Shown here: positions 47,996 through 56,129 of the stretch, piece by piece
Layout: every line of letters starts with the position of its first letter
Position numbering within the stretch: position 1 is the first letter of the stretch
From: Muribaculaceae bacterium
Lineage (GTDB): Bacteria > Bacteroidota > Bacteroidia > Bacteroidales > Muribaculaceae
Length of the DNA stretch: 57,780 nucleotides
Assembly (NCBI GenBank): GCA_017451225.1
Contig: JAFSPZ010000036.1
Location: forward strand, 1-57,780
Direction of reading: 5' to 3'
Notes under the pieces: generated by a model
The model's database searches: none
What the model was told of the DNA's origin: nothing
What the model saw: only the letters and a program-made list of their open reading frames with translations
Position numbers and translations under genes: made by a program

Positions 47996-49060
47996 TTAGA
48001 TATTTGATAAGAATTCAGCTTCTGACATAATTTCAATTTCAACTCCTTCGTCCTTTAGTTTCATAGCCTTTTTTTGTTTGCCACTCATGCCGTCTTGACC
48101 TACCACACGATAATCTTGTTGACCTACAACAAGTATATCGGTTTTCTTTGTAACAGAGTCAACAGGTATGCCACCTACATCAGCAATTATTTGCAAAAGA
48201 TCTTTGCGTGTACCATACAAACATTTACCTGTAAAACACACAGCTTTTCCAAAGAAATAGCTGCCTTCATCAATCTTTGACGGGTCTCCAACGATTTCTG
48301 ATACGTTTAATCCAGATCCACTTTTCTTTGTGGAAAGTTGGGGACGGAAATAGTTATTAGAGAAGCGGCCACATCGAACTTCAGTTGCATTTTGAAGAGC
48401 AGCAAAAGATTCCGCTTCGGCTAGTTGTATACATCTAAGGAATAATTCAGCGCACGCTTTTGAGTCATCACCTGCACGGTGATAGTTGCCCAATTCTATA
48501 CCTAAAGCTTCGCAAACAATAGGAAGAGAATAACTATAGCATCCTTTGACCACCTTTGTTGACAGCCTATAAGAACAGAAGAATGCAAAGTTTGGGAATT
48601 TCATTTGACGAAGAAGAAATGAGTCGCGAAGTACATACATATCGAAAGCTGTGTTGTGTGCAACAACAACTTTGCCTTCTAGGTATGGCAAAACCTCTTG
48701 CCAAACCTCGTTAAAATCGGGAGAATCTTTCGTGTCTTCAGGTCTAATCCCATGAATCTCCATATTGAAATAGTCATATTCATTGTCGTTAGGTTGAACC
48801 AGCCATGACTTAGTTTCTTTTATTTGCGATTTTTCGACAATCGTGATACCTATTTCGCATATAGAATTGCGCTCAAATGTTGCTGTTTCCAAGTCTAAAG
48901 CGACAAAATTGATTCCGTTTTCGGAGAATAAAGAATCAAGTTTAAATGATTCTTTATCATTTACTTTATCATATGTATTTCGCGGCAATAGTTGTTCTGC
49001 TAAAGCGCTAGCTTTATTTGACTTTATATCACCGAAAGAAATGTTGATTGTTAATGCCAT
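47996..49060 (-). CDS. DEDDh exonuclease with C-terminal BRCT domain
   Basis: Starting at the ATG at 49060 this is a 354-residue protein. The N-terminal part after a 45-residue leader is a DnaQ-type 3'-5' exonuclease: FVALDLET (Asp, Glu), VVAHNTAFDM (Asp) and YHRAGDDSKA (His, Asp), a full DEDDh set. A linker of about 50 residues leads to a BRCT domain (GKAVCFTGKCLYGTRKDLLQ, then GGIPVDSVTKKTDILVVG) like that of NAD-dependent DNA ligase. Such fusions are thought to act in DNA repair or to process DNA ends. Here it lies within the accessory island. Confidence 0.85.
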   Translation of the reverse strand: MALTINISFGDIKSNKASALAEQLLPRNTYDKVNDKESFKLDSLFSENGINFVALDLETATFERNSICEIGITIVEKSQIKETKSWLVQPNDNEYDYFNMEIHGIRPEDTKDSPDFNEVWQEVLPYLEGKVVVAHNTAFDMYVLRDSFLLRQMKFPNFAFFCSYRLSTKVVKGCYSYSLPIVCEALGIELGNYHRAGDDSKACAELFLRCIQLAEAESFAALQNATEVRCGRFSNNYFRPQLSTKKSGSGLNVSEIVGDPSKIDEGSYFFGKAVCFTGKCLYGTRKDLLQIIADVGGIPVDSVTKKTDILVVGQQDYRVVGQDGMSGKQKKAMKLKDEGVEIEIMSEAEFLSNI

Positions 49061-49121
49061 ATATTCTATTTTAAAAACTGTATGCTTAATGTTGCCCAAT
49101 TCTAAATTAAAAACCTGTTAT

Positions 49122-49733
49122 TTACAGCTCATCAGAGACATTTTCTACAAGATTTTCATCCATATATCCAAGTGTTGCAGCATAAAAGATTTCTTTGTCT
49201 ACGGATTCATAACGAAAACATGAAACCACAGCCCTTAGACCAGACTTGCAGTATGCTCTTTTTTTGCCATATATTGTTGTGTCCTCAGGTTCTATTACTG
49301 TAAGCTTATATTTTTGAGAAACCTCTTCTGCAATGTCTTTGAAATATGAAATTGCAGTTGCTTTATCTTTTGTTGGTGTGTAGAATCTGATACAATAAAA
49401 TTTATCATTTGCGAGATGAACATTAAGATTCTCCCATGTCATCCCACCGAATTCAAATCTATTTTTGGGTGTGTGATAAAAAACAAGAAAATCTTTTTCA
49501 GAATATTCTTTATCAAGTCTAAATCCATGCTTAGCAAAGTTTTTAATCACTTCCTCTTTTGAAGCGCCAAACTTTGTGTCAAAGAATGTATCCTGAACTT
49601 TTGCATTCCATAGAGTATCTACTTTTGTGGAATCCTCGCTTGATGTGTTTTTGCTTCCCGTTCCTTTGCAGGCTGTTTCGCCAATTATCATTGCGATGAT
49701 AGCGATGACAAAAAATAATCTCGTAGTTTTCAT
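49122..49733 (-). CDS. hypothetical lipoprotein
   Basis: A 203-residue protein with a hydrophobic signal and a Cys at residue 22 (GETAC) that is a fair lipobox. After a Ser/Thr linker it has a single alpha/beta domain (about 45-195) of unknown type, with FDTKFGASKEEVIKNF near its start, a pattern seen in small exported proteins of this phylum. It is the first gene of the minus-strand island series when read in its own direction. Confidence 0.55.
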   Translation of the reverse strand: MKTTRLFFVIAIIAMIIGETACKGTGSKNTSSEDSTKVDTLWNAKVQDTFFDTKFGASKEEVIKNFAKHGFRLDKEYSEKDFLVFYHTPKNRFEFGGMTWENLNVHLANDKFYCIRFYTPTKDKATAISYFKDIAEEVSQKYKLTVIEPEDTTIYGKKRAYCKSGLRAVVSCFRYESVDKEIFYAATLGYMDENLVENVSDEL

Positions 49734-49945
49734 ATTGATAAGTAATATATGGTTATAATCTGCAAATATAACAAAAACTGAGCAATTCTCCCCAAATTAA
49801 CTGATAATTTATGACCAATTCATGGTAATTTGTGTAAAAGTCTCCCACACCATTTTCCAATATTGCCTGCACCGCCCTTGCCACATTACCTTTGCACGCA
49901 CACGTTCATTGACATAATGCCACCCCCCTGTTCATGCTCCCCCAA

Positions 49946-50573
49946 TTTTTTTTCAAAAACTGTCCCACGTCCCGATCCCCGATCACGATCCCCGATCCTC
50001 TATCCCCGATTTACCAAAAAAGAGACAAGAGCAACAAGAGTAGAACAAGAAAAACAAGAAATCTTGTACCCCCTGCCAAATCCTGTCACTCCTGTCAAAA
50101 AACCAGAGGCGAGGCAAATTTTGTCCTTATGTTCTTATGTCCCAAAAACCAGGCGCAGCCCCAAAAAGAGACAAGAGCCACAAGAGTAGAACAAGAAAAA
50201 CAAGAAGTCTTGTAGCTCCTGCCAAATCCTGTCACTCCTGTCAAAAAACCAGAGGCGAGGCAAATTTTGTCCTTATGTTCTTATGTCCAAAAATCCAGGC
50301 GCGGCCCCAAAAAAAGACAAGAGCCACAGGAGCAAAACAAGAAAAACAAGAAATCTTGTAACCCCTGCCAAATCCTGTCACTCCTGTCAAAAAACCAGAG
50401 GCGAGGCAAATTTTGTCCTTATGTTCTTATGTCCCAAAATCCACCCGGCGCAGCCCCAAAAAGAGACAAGAGCAACAGGAGCAGAACAAGAAAAACAAGA
50501 AATCTTGTAACTCCTGCAAAATCCTGTCAATCCTGTCTAAAAAATTTTTTTTTCAAAAACTGTCCCACGTCCC
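49946..50573. repeat. 146-bp direct repeats, array 2, inside a 28-bp direct repeat
   Basis: CCAGAGGCG occurs at 50103, 50249 and 50395, again a 146-bp period, with partial units at 50025-50102 and 50445-50540. The units match array 1 closely and lie in the same orientation. A 28-bp sequence (eight T, then CAAAAACTGTCCCACGTCCC) occurs at 49946-49973 and again at 50546-50573, exactly 600 bp apart; a shorter copy is at about 50611-50627. CGATCCCC-rich low-complexity DNA adjoins both ends. This accounts for nearly all of the gene-free stretch 49734-50755. Confidence 0.9.
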
Positions 50574-50689
50574 ATCACGATCCTCCATCACGCTCCCCGA
50601 TTATTTTTCCCAAAAACTGTCCCACGCCCCATTCACGTTCCACGTTCACGATCCCCCTAACATAAATAATGTGAAATCTCCAATAGATA

Positions 50690-50721
50690 TTTGCAAGCAT
50701 TCAATATTATTGCTAACTTCG
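50690..50721 (+). promoter_or_regulatory. promoter of the divIC-like gene
   Basis: TTTG at 50690-50693, a 20-bp spacer, then TAACTTCG at 50714-50721, one base off the -7 form. The ATG is 35 bases downstream. Confidence 0.55.
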
Positions 50722-50755
50722 CACGTTAATAGTAAAAACAGTAAGACGACGAGAC

Positions 50756-51064
50756 ATGAAATTGAAGAAAATAAAACGACCCAAGTGGATTCCCTTGTGG
50801 CTGAGTCTGCCATTTGTGATTTTCATCGCATTCATTGCGATGCTGCTTTTCTTTGGTGACAACAACTACATGCAAATCAACGAGCAGAAAAAGGAAATTG
50901 ACAAACTCAATGCGCAAATCAAGCAACAAGAAGACTCGGCAAAATACTATGAGCAGAAAACACAGGAACTGAACACCGACAAAGAAACGCTCGAAAAGCT
51001 GGCACGAGAGCAGTACAACATGAAACGTGCCAACGAGGACGTTTTCATCACCGACATTCCCTAA
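50756..51064 (+). CDS. DivIC/FtsB-like septum formation initiator
   Basis: A 102-residue protein with a basic N-terminus (KLKKIKRPKW), one membrane helix (about 13-33) and a periplasmic coiled coil (INEQKKEIDKLNAQIKQQED and on). The LEKLAREQYNMKRANEDVFI ending is typical of the septum formation initiator family, which joins FtsL and FtsQ in the divisome. It starts a plus-strand run with the next membrane protein gene 14 bases downstream. Confidence 0.85.
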   Translation: MKLKKIKRPKWIPLWLSLPFVIFIAFIAMLLFFGDNNYMQINEQKKEIDKLNAQIKQQEDSAKYYEQKTQELNTDKETLEKLAREQYNMKRANEDVFITDIP

Positions 51065-51078
51065 CAAAATTAGCATCA

Positions 51079-51447
51079 ATGAAACTGAACATCAATAAAA
51101 ATGTCGTAAACCTGATGCTGTGCATCGGCATGACAGTACTTCTGATAATAGCATTCCTTCCAATCTTGGGATTGAAATGGACATGGCTCAGATATGCATT
51201 TGCTGCAGGAGCAGTACTCACTCTCATAGCGCAAATTCTCACCAAATATCCAGGCAAGGGATTCAGAGAGAAACGCCTGAAACACATGAACGTGTGGTCG
51301 GCTATCCTATATTGCGTGTCGGCAGGATGCCTGTTCACCACAAGCCAGGACATGCAAAACAGCTGGGTTGCTTTCCTGCTTGCTGGAGCCATACTTCAAA
51401 TCTATGCCACAATGATGCTCTCAAAGCTCGCAAACAAAGAGAAATAA
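51079..51447 (+). CDS. small four-helix membrane protein
   Basis: A 122-residue hydrophobic protein with about four membrane helices (10-29, 36-53, 72-88, 96-114). It is often found next to the septum initiator gene in this group, but its role is unknown. Probably co-transcribed with the divIC-like gene. It ends before a separate promoter for the porin gene. Confidence 0.7.
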   Translation: MKLNINKNVVNLMLCIGMTVLLIIAFLPILGLKWTWLRYAFAAGAVLTLIAQILTKYPGKGFREKRLKHMNVWSAILYCVSAGCLFTTSQDMQNSWVAFLLAGAILQIYATMMLSKLANKEK

Positions 51448-51490
51448 TGCTAAAAAATGTAGAAATACGTCTTATTTGAATAGTATTTAC

Positions 51491-51498
51491 TAACTTTG
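51491..51498 (+). promoter_or_regulatory. -7 box of the FadL-like gene
   Basis: TAACTTTG fits the -7 form and lies 29 bases before the ATG. The nearest TTTG (51475-51478) is too close to be a normal -33 box. Confidence 0.45.
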
Positions 51499-51526
51499 CA
51501 CTTTGTAGTAAATTTTAAAGACCAAG

Positions 51527-52798
51527 ATGAAAGGCATCAAAAACATAATAGCAGCTACCATACTGATTGCCACAGGCTCTACAGCAGCTCTGGCGCAATC
51601 TTCAACTAGCCCCTATTCCAAGCTTGGATATGGCATTTTGAACGACAATGCAACAGGCATACAGCGTTCGATGGGAGGAGTGGGCTATGCAATGCAGAAC
51701 GGACGACAAATCAACGTGATGAACCCCGCAAGCTACTCGCAAGTGGACTCGCTCACCTTCCTGCTCGACATGGGAATGGACGTGACCAACTGCTGGTCGA
51801 AAGAGAACGACAAAAAAGGATACAGCTTCGGAGGTGGTCTCGATTATATAACTTCTGAATTCAGACTCTCAAAGAACTTGGGAGCCGCAATAGGTGTGGT
51901 TCCTTTCTCCAGCGTGGGCTACAGTTTTGGTGGCGAAATCGACAACGGTAACGAGAGCCGAGCCGGTTCGGGCGGCATGAGCGAGTTATTCGCCGGAGTT
52001 GGCTGGCAGCCATTTAAGGGTTTTTCGATTGGAGCGAATTTCTCTTACCTGTTTGGCTCCACTACCAACACAACCGAGGTGTATTCAAGTTCGACCACTC
52101 AGTTCATACGCACCATGGAAGTAAGAGACTGGAACATGAGAGCAGGTCTGCAATATGGATTCAACATCTCACGTAAGAGCCGATTTGTGCTCGGTGTAAC
52201 CTACTCACCCAAGAAAACCCTGCATGGAACAGCTTTAGGCAGGAAGGCCGACATCGACCAAGATGTCGTAGTTGACAGCCATGGCAATAGGGTGGTAGTG
52301 TATGACACAATTGCAAACATGTCGATGAAGGGCAACTATGAGCTACCCAACACCTTTGGCGCCGGATTGAGCTACACCTACGACAACCGACTGAATTTGG
52401 AAATAGACTACACCTATCAGCAATGGTCAAAGTCTAAATACACTCCCATCAACTACTTTGATGTTGACGAGACCAAGTGGAACGACCGCTGGAAAATAGC
52501 AGCCGGAATGAGCTATACTCCCAACCCACGAGGAAACTACCTGAATAGAATGACCTACCGCGTGGGAGCGTTCTACAACAACGACTACATGAACGTGAAT
52601 GGCAATAACGTGAAAGACTACGGAGCAGGCCTCGGATTCTCGTTCCCGGCTTTGAGTGGAAAGACTCTCGTGAACCTGGGAGTAGAATGGAAACACCGCT
52701 ACACCACGCCCAAGAATCTCATCAGCGAAGATTACTTGAACATCACTCTGAGCGTGAACTTCAACGAGATGTGGTTCTGGAAGAACAAGATTAGGTAA
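51527..52798 (+). CDS. FadL/OmpP1-like outer-membrane beta-barrel
   Basis: A 423-residue protein with a signal peptide ending ALAQ. SPYSKLGYGILNDN and RSMGGVGYAMQNGRQINVMNPASYS near the mature N-terminus, followed by many amphipathic strands and a final aromatic strand (ITLSVNFNEMWFW), are typical of FadL-type barrels of Bacteroidota, which may carry hydrophobic compounds. It precedes lptC by 94 bases; the gap is purine-rich low-complexity DNA. Confidence 0.78.
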   Translation: MKGIKNIIAATILIATGSTAALAQSSTSPYSKLGYGILNDNATGIQRSMGGVGYAMQNGRQINVMNPASYSQVDSLTFLLDMGMDVTNCWSKENDKKGYSFGGGLDYITSEFRLSKNLGAAIGVVPFSSVGYSFGGEIDNGNESRAGSGGMSELFAGVGWQPFKGFSIGANFSYLFGSTTNTTEVYSSSTTQFIRTMEVRDWNMRAGLQYGFNISRKSRFVLGVTYSPKKTLHGTALGRKADIDQDVVVDSHGNRVVVYDTIANMSMKGNYELPNTFGAGLSYTYDNRLNLEIDYTYQQWSKSKYTPINYFDVDETKWNDRWKIAAGMSYTPNPRGNYLNRMTYRVGAFYNNDYMNVNGNNVKDYGAGLGFSFPALSGKTLVNLGVEWKHRYTTPKNLISEDYLNITLSVNFNEMWFWKNKIR

Positions 52799-52892
52799 GA
52801 AAGAGGAAGAAAGAAGTAAATAGTAAGAAGAAAGAAGGCAAGAAGGACTGAGGAACCGTTCACAATCACGATTCCCAATCCCCGATTAAATA

Positions 52893-53564
52893 ATGAAACA
52901 AAGTAGATATTATTTTATAATAGCAATACTAATCGTTATCTTGATAGCTTCGGGCTGTAAAGATGAAGTGGAACCTTCATCCAAAAAGAAAATAGACCCA
53001 TCAAAACTGCCAACTATGGTATCCCGAAATGTGCAGACACTGCTCAGCGACTCGGGAGAAACACGATATCGCATTACCACCAAGACTTGGATGGCATTTG
53101 AAGACCCCAAAAATCCTCACTGGATATTCCCCGACGGCCTCATTGCCGAAGAGCTTGAAAAAGACGCTAAAGACTTTAAAGTCAAGATGTCGATGAAATG
53201 CGACTCGGCTCACTATGACCGAAACACACGCATGCTGAACCTGGTGGGAAACGTCACAATTCATGACAACACCGGAGGCGAAATAACATGCGACTCGGCC
53301 TTTTATGACGAAGAAAAATCGCTATGGAGCCTTAACAGCATGGTCACAATAACCAATGCCAATGGAGGCAAAATTGAGACTAACCAGATGTACTGGGATA
53401 GAAAGGCAAACAAATACTATAGCGAGTCGTTCATCAGAATGCAGGCACAAGAAAAAGTGCTCGAAGGATACGGATATGAGTCAAACGACAAGCTCACCAA
53501 CTACCGCGTGCGCAAAGTCCAAGCGATGGTTCCTTCAGGAAGCATGAGTCTGCCGTCGTTCTAA
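52893..53564 (+). CDS. lptC: LPS export protein LptC
   Basis: LptC is the bitopic periplasmic link of the Lpt bridge that moves LPS from the inner membrane to LptA. The 223-residue protein has an N-terminal helix (about 5-20) and ends it with SGC, so it may be a lipoprotein. The OstA-like beta-jellyroll is shown by repeated strands such as CDSAHYDRNTRMLNLVGNV and CDSAFYDEEKSLWSLNSMV. It is followed 46 bases later by the CorC/GldE-like gene, a common order in Bacteroidales. Confidence 0.88.
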   Translation: MKQSRYYFIIAILIVILIASGCKDEVEPSSKKKIDPSKLPTMVSRNVQTLLSDSGETRYRITTKTWMAFEDPKNPHWIFPDGLIAEELEKDAKDFKVKMSMKCDSAHYDRNTRMLNLVGNVTIHDNTGGEITCDSAFYDEEKSLWSLNSMVTITNANGGKIETNQMYWDRKANKYYSESFIRMQAQEKVLEGYGYESNDKLTNYRVRKVQAMVPSGSMSLPSF

Positions 53565-53610
53565 GAACAACATGAGAGATAAGATTCTTATTATTAAAAC
53601 CTAATATAAC

Positions 53611-54915
53611 GTGGATCAGCTGATTCCATATATCATTCTCACAGCAGCAGCGTTAGTACTCGGAGCTTTCTTCTCGGGTATGGAAATCGCTTTTGTCTCG
53701 TCTAACAAAGTAAAAACCGAGATCGACATTAAGAAAGGCGGACTGGTAAGCCAAATTCTTAACATCTTCTACGCTCACCGCGAGACATTCATCTCGACCA
53801 TGCTCGTTGGCAACAACATCGTGCATGTGGTCTACGGTATTGGCATCGCTTGGCTACTCAAATCGCCTCTTGAAGGGTGGTTAGGAGAGAACAACGAAGC
53901 ACTAGTACTGCTTGTGCAGACTCTTATCTCAACAGCCATTGTGCTGGTGATGGCAGAATTCCTGCCAAAAACTGCTTTCCGCATCAACCCTAACCGTTCG
54001 CTAAGAATCTTTGCAGTGCCACTGCTTTTCCTCTACCTTATCCTCTACCCCATCTCGCAGTTCACCTCATGGCTGTCGATGGTTCTCATGCGACTGTTCG
54101 GCATCAAGAACGAGAAGAATGAGATAAGGCTCATTTCGGTGGGAGAACTTGACGACTACCTACAAGAGAACATTGACAAGAGCGAGGATGAAAACCGAGA
54201 AGTGGAGCGTGAGGTGAAATTGTTTGAGAACGCTCTCGACTTCAGCGACACCCGCCTGCGCGACTGCATGATTCCCCGCAACGAGATTGTGGGAGTGGAT
54301 ATTGCCGAGACAAGCCGCGAAGAGCTGAGCGAGATTTTCACACGCTCAGGACTGTCGAAGCTGGTCGTATACCACGACGACATCGACAATGTGCTGGGAT
54401 TCATTCAGGTGAGCGAAATGTTCAAGCCTGCCGACACCAACTGGAAAGACCAGATAAAACCTGTGATAATTGCCCCCGAGACTATGCTCGCCAAGAAAAT
54501 GATGCAAAATCTGCTCAAGGAGAAGAAGAGTATGGCAATCGTGGTCGACGAGTTCGGCGGAACAGCAGGAATGATTACACTAGAAGACCTGGTAGAGGAA
54601 ATCTTCGGCGATATAGAGGACGAGCATGACCGCCGCAAACTCGTGGCTCGCAAGATTGGCGAGAACACCTATGAACTCTCGGGACGCATGGAAATTGAAC
54701 GCATCAACGAGCTCTTCGACCTTGACTTGCCTGAAAGCGACGACTACCAAACCATTGCCGGTTACATCGTCAACAAGCTCGAGGTAATCCCCAACCAAGG
54801 CGAGGAACACAACATCGACAACTACACAATGCGAATCAGCAAGAAAACCGGAGCTCGTCTAGAACTCATCACTGTCACGGTGAACGATAAGGAAAACGAA
54901 AAAACAGACGATTAA
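53611..54915 (+). CDS. CNNM/CorC-type transporter protein (GldE-like)
   Basis: A 434-residue protein with a DUF21/CNNM membrane domain (about 1-180, three to four helices, SGMEIAFVSSNKVK), a CBS pair (about 205-330, MIPRNEIVGVD and KSMAIVVDEFGGTAGMITLEDLVEEIFGDIEDEHD) and a C-terminal CorC/HlyC domain. The family is linked to Mg2+ or Co2+ efflux; the related GldE of Bacteroidota is linked to gliding and T9SS function. Translation appears to start at GTG (53611), since no ATG is near and the N-terminus fits the family. Confidence 0.85.
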   Translation: MDQLIPYIILTAAALVLGAFFSGMEIAFVSSNKVKTEIDIKKGGLVSQILNIFYAHRETFISTMLVGNNIVHVVYGIGIAWLLKSPLEGWLGENNEALVLLVQTLISTAIVLVMAEFLPKTAFRINPNRSLRIFAVPLLFLYLILYPISQFTSWLSMVLMRLFGIKNEKNEIRLISVGELDDYLQENIDKSEDENREVEREVKLFENALDFSDTRLRDCMIPRNEIVGVDIAETSREELSEIFTRSGLSKLVVYHDDIDNVLGFIQVSEMFKPADTNWKDQIKPVIIAPETMLAKKMMQNLLKEKKSMAIVVDEFGGTAGMITLEDLVEEIFGDIEDEHDRRKLVARKIGENTYELSGRMEIERINELFDLDLPESDDYQTIAGYIVNKLEVIPNQGEEHNIDNYTMRISKKTGARLELITVTVNDKENEKTDD

Positions 54916-54944
54916 AGATATTATATAAATAAGTAATAAAAATT

Positions 54945-54977
54945 GAGTCCACTTTAAAACAGAATTAAAGTGGACTC
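54945..54977. terminator. two-way terminator between the CorC-like gene and tdh
   Basis: A perfect 13-bp stem (GAGTCCACTTTAA, 54945-54957, with 54965-54977). T-rich DNA follows on both strands. Confidence 0.88.
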
Positions 54978-54997
54978 ATATTTATATAAATAGCTGA

Positions 54998-55954
54998 TTA
55001 CTTGCCAAACTTCACTTTGAGCTTCTCAATCATGTCTTGGGTCATTGTGTCGAGGTCATACTCGGGCTTCCAATCCCACTCCACGCGAGCGCAAGTGTCG
55101 TCGAGGCGGTTGGGCCACGAGTCGGCAATGCCTTGTCTCAATGGATCAAATTCATACTCCATCTCGAAGTCGGGGATATATTTCTTGATGCAGTTGTAAA
55201 TGATTTCTGGGTCGAAACTCATAGAAGCAATGTTGAACGAGTTGCGATGAACGAGACGGCTGGGATCAGCCTCCATTATCTCAACAGCGGCACGAAGTGC
55301 ATCGGGCATGTACATCATGTCCATGAATGTGCCAGCCTTGATGGGGCATTTAAACTTCTCGCCCTTGACAGCGCTGTAATAGATGTCGACAGCATAATCG
55401 GTTGTACCTCCACCCGGAGGAGTCACATAAGAGATGAGTCCTGGGAAGCGTACCGAACGGGTATCAACGCCAAAACGGGTGAAATAGTAGTTGCTAAGAA
55501 GCTCGCCGCTCACCTTGGTAACACCATACATAGTGCGAGGCTGCTGGATGGTGTCTTGAGGAGTGCCGTCCTTGGGTGCATTGGGACCAAAGGAACCAAT
55601 TGAGCTGGGAGTAAACACAGCACACTTGCACTCGCGTGCCACCTCGAGGGTGTTCATCAGTCCGCCAATGCCAATCTTCCATGCCAAGAGAGGTTTGCTT
55701 TCGGCAACTGCCGAGAGCAATGCTGCAAGGTTGTAGATAGTGTCGATGTCATATTTCTTTACGGCATCGGCTATCTGCTGCGCATTAGTGATGTCAACCA
55801 CTTCTTTGGGACCTGTCTCAGCAAGCTCTCCTTTGGGTTCTGCGCCAGGGATATAACCGGCTACTACGGCATTGTTGCCATAAATGCTTCTAAGTTTCAT
55901 GGTGAGTTCAGAGCCAATCTGCCCTGTTGACCCAATTACTAGAACGTTCTTCAT
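54998..55954 (-). CDS. L-threonine 3-dehydrogenase, short-chain (epimerase-like) type
   Basis: A 318-residue NAD-binding SDR protein with GSTGQIG (8-14), the catalytic Tyr-x3-Lys in MYGVTKVSGE and SSIGSFGPN before it. The pattern RFPGLISYVTPPGGGTTDYA is typical of the GalE-like threonine dehydrogenases. It would oxidise threonine to 2-amino-3-ketobutyrate, and the divergent neighbour kbl uses that product. The family assignment is firm; the enzyme name rests on this pair and the motif. Confidence 0.88.
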   Translation of the reverse strand: MKNVLVIGSTGQIGSELTMKLRSIYGNNAVVAGYIPGAEPKGELAETGPKEVVDITNAQQIADAVKKYDIDTIYNLAALLSAVAESKPLLAWKIGIGGLMNTLEVARECKCAVFTPSSIGSFGPNAPKDGTPQDTIQQPRTMYGVTKVSGELLSNYYFTRFGVDTRSVRFPGLISYVTPPGGGTTDYAVDIYYSAVKGEKFKCPIKAGTFMDMMYMPDALRAAVEIMEADPSRLVHRNSFNIASMSFDPEIIYNCIKKYIPDFEMEYEFDPLRQGIADSWPNRLDDTCARVEWDWKPEYDLDTMTQDMIEKLKVKFGK

Positions 55955-56129
55955 ATTTCAATAAAAATAGTTGTTTTAAAGTTTAGCAGTGCAAAATTAA
56001 TCACTAACAATCAAATTTAATAAAAATTTGGGCAAAAAATTCTTCTATGTCGCATTTTTTTTAGAACTTTGTGGGTGTAGAAGAGAACATAACCAAAATA
56101 AACAACTATTTTTAAGTATTAAAATCGCT

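Noticed and set aside
39490-50573. CRISPR array
   Set aside because: The 146-bp units adjoin each other with no spacers of varied sequence, and no cas genes are present. The 32-bp array at 177-287 likewise has no spacers.
52799-52892. Regulatory element in the purine-rich gap before lptC
   Set aside because: Only low-complexity AGAAG-type DNA and a short CGATTCCC piece; no structure or promoter match.
56028-56129. 34-residue N-terminal extension of Kbl
   Set aside because: Not family-like; the ATG at 56130 matches the usual Kbl start.
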